A stretch of 50,244 nt of DNA from Bacteroidaceae bacterium (lineage in GTDB: Bacteria; Bacteroidota; Bacteroidia; Bacteroidales; Bacteroidaceae), in contig JAFXAR010000047.1 in the NCBI GenBank assembly GCA_017516885.1, positions 1 to 50,244 on the forward strand, read 5' to 3'. A program made the translations under genes and the position numbers. The notes below the pieces were generated by a model. That model saw only the letters and a program-made list of their open reading frames with translations, was not told the origin of the DNA and did no database searches. This document shows, piece after piece, positions 50,136 through 50,244 of this stretch (position 1 is the stretch's first letter; every line of letters begins with the position of its first letter).

Positions 50136-50244
50136 TCATGCATATAATTTTGCCAGTCTGAAAAGGAAAAAATCTTTATCTTTCACACCCCTGAATTGAG
50201 CTCTGAAAGCCTTGATTTTAGAGTTGAAACTCTCTGATGCGGCA
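50136..50244 (-). CDS. ISL3-family transposase, C-terminal end (partial)
   Basis: Thirty-five codons enter from the right edge and end at the stop at 50136-50138. The product AASESFNSKIKAFRAQFRGV, then KDKDFFLFRLAKLYA, matches the conserved end of ISL3-type transposases (ESFN..K.K.FRAQFRGV). The body of the element lies outside the window. It is a second, unrelated IS, next to a tRNA gene, and the right IS end presumably lies between 50068 and 50135. Confidence 0.85.
   Translation of the reverse strand, partial: AASESFNSKIKAFRAQFRGVKDKDFFLFRLAKLYA

Overview
The window reads as chromosome of a Bacteroidales bacterium, most likely Prevotellaceae or a near relative. This rests on many promoters with the Bacteroidota -7 element TAnnTTTG (often TTG about 20 bp upstream), on family content (PorE-like and PorT-like type IX secretion proteins, DUF3109, DUF4091, a GH95 fucosidase-like enzyme with a C-terminal tail resembling Prevotella sorting tails, a calycin-like lipoprotein), and on an arginine cluster arranged as in Bacteroides. 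The species call is inference.

Layout. 1-2030 is AT-rich accessory DNA: the 3' end of an IS transposase, an IS-end-like repeat pair, an AAA ATPase/DUF4143 gene and two tiny overlapping reading frames, one with an internal stop. 2131-7496 holds a PorE-like OmpA lipoprotein facing a cdd-lmwPTP-ruvC operon, a LysM glucosaminidase lipoprotein, and a DivIC/FtsB-like protein with a small membrane protein. 7633-11622 holds dnaX and dnaA, separated by about 680 bp without a gene; a perfect 18-bp inverted repeat overlaps the dnaX promoter. 11729-15431 is the arginine region (argR, a GNAT acyltransferase, argG, argC), with an array of four 80-bp repeats between argG and argC. 15607-19300 has myo-inositol-phosphate synthase and a NatAB-like ABC exporter. 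19473-21954 is a HAD-ribF-CPBP operon. 21992-28269 (minus) is topA-aroK-speA-argB-ygjP-like, with tight stop/start overlaps. 28507-33767 (minus) is NUDIX-TPR-outer-membrane barrel.

34033-38115 contains gpmI, a DUF3109 protein, a 55-residue 2[4Fe-4S] ferredoxin, a PorT-like barrel and a small alpha/beta hydrolase. 38281-45819 (plus) is a run with small gaps: a TonB-dependent receptor, a duplicated calycin-like lipoprotein, a DUF4091 protein, a TPM-domain membrane protein, LemA and a flavodiiron protein. 46030-49734 is a 1234-residue GH95 enzyme. A tRNA with CAU anticodon follows, and the window ends inside the 3' end of an ISL3-family transposase on the minus strand.

Most of the window is housekeeping. 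The less ordinary parts are the tandem-repeat promoter region of argC, the symmetric promoter palindrome before dnaX, a recurring style of near-loopless palindromic terminators, the broken small-ORF pair beside the AAA ATPase, and the receptor-lipoprotein-DUF4091-TPM-LemA locus, whose substrate is unknown. I found no CRISPR array, prophage or recognisable defence island.
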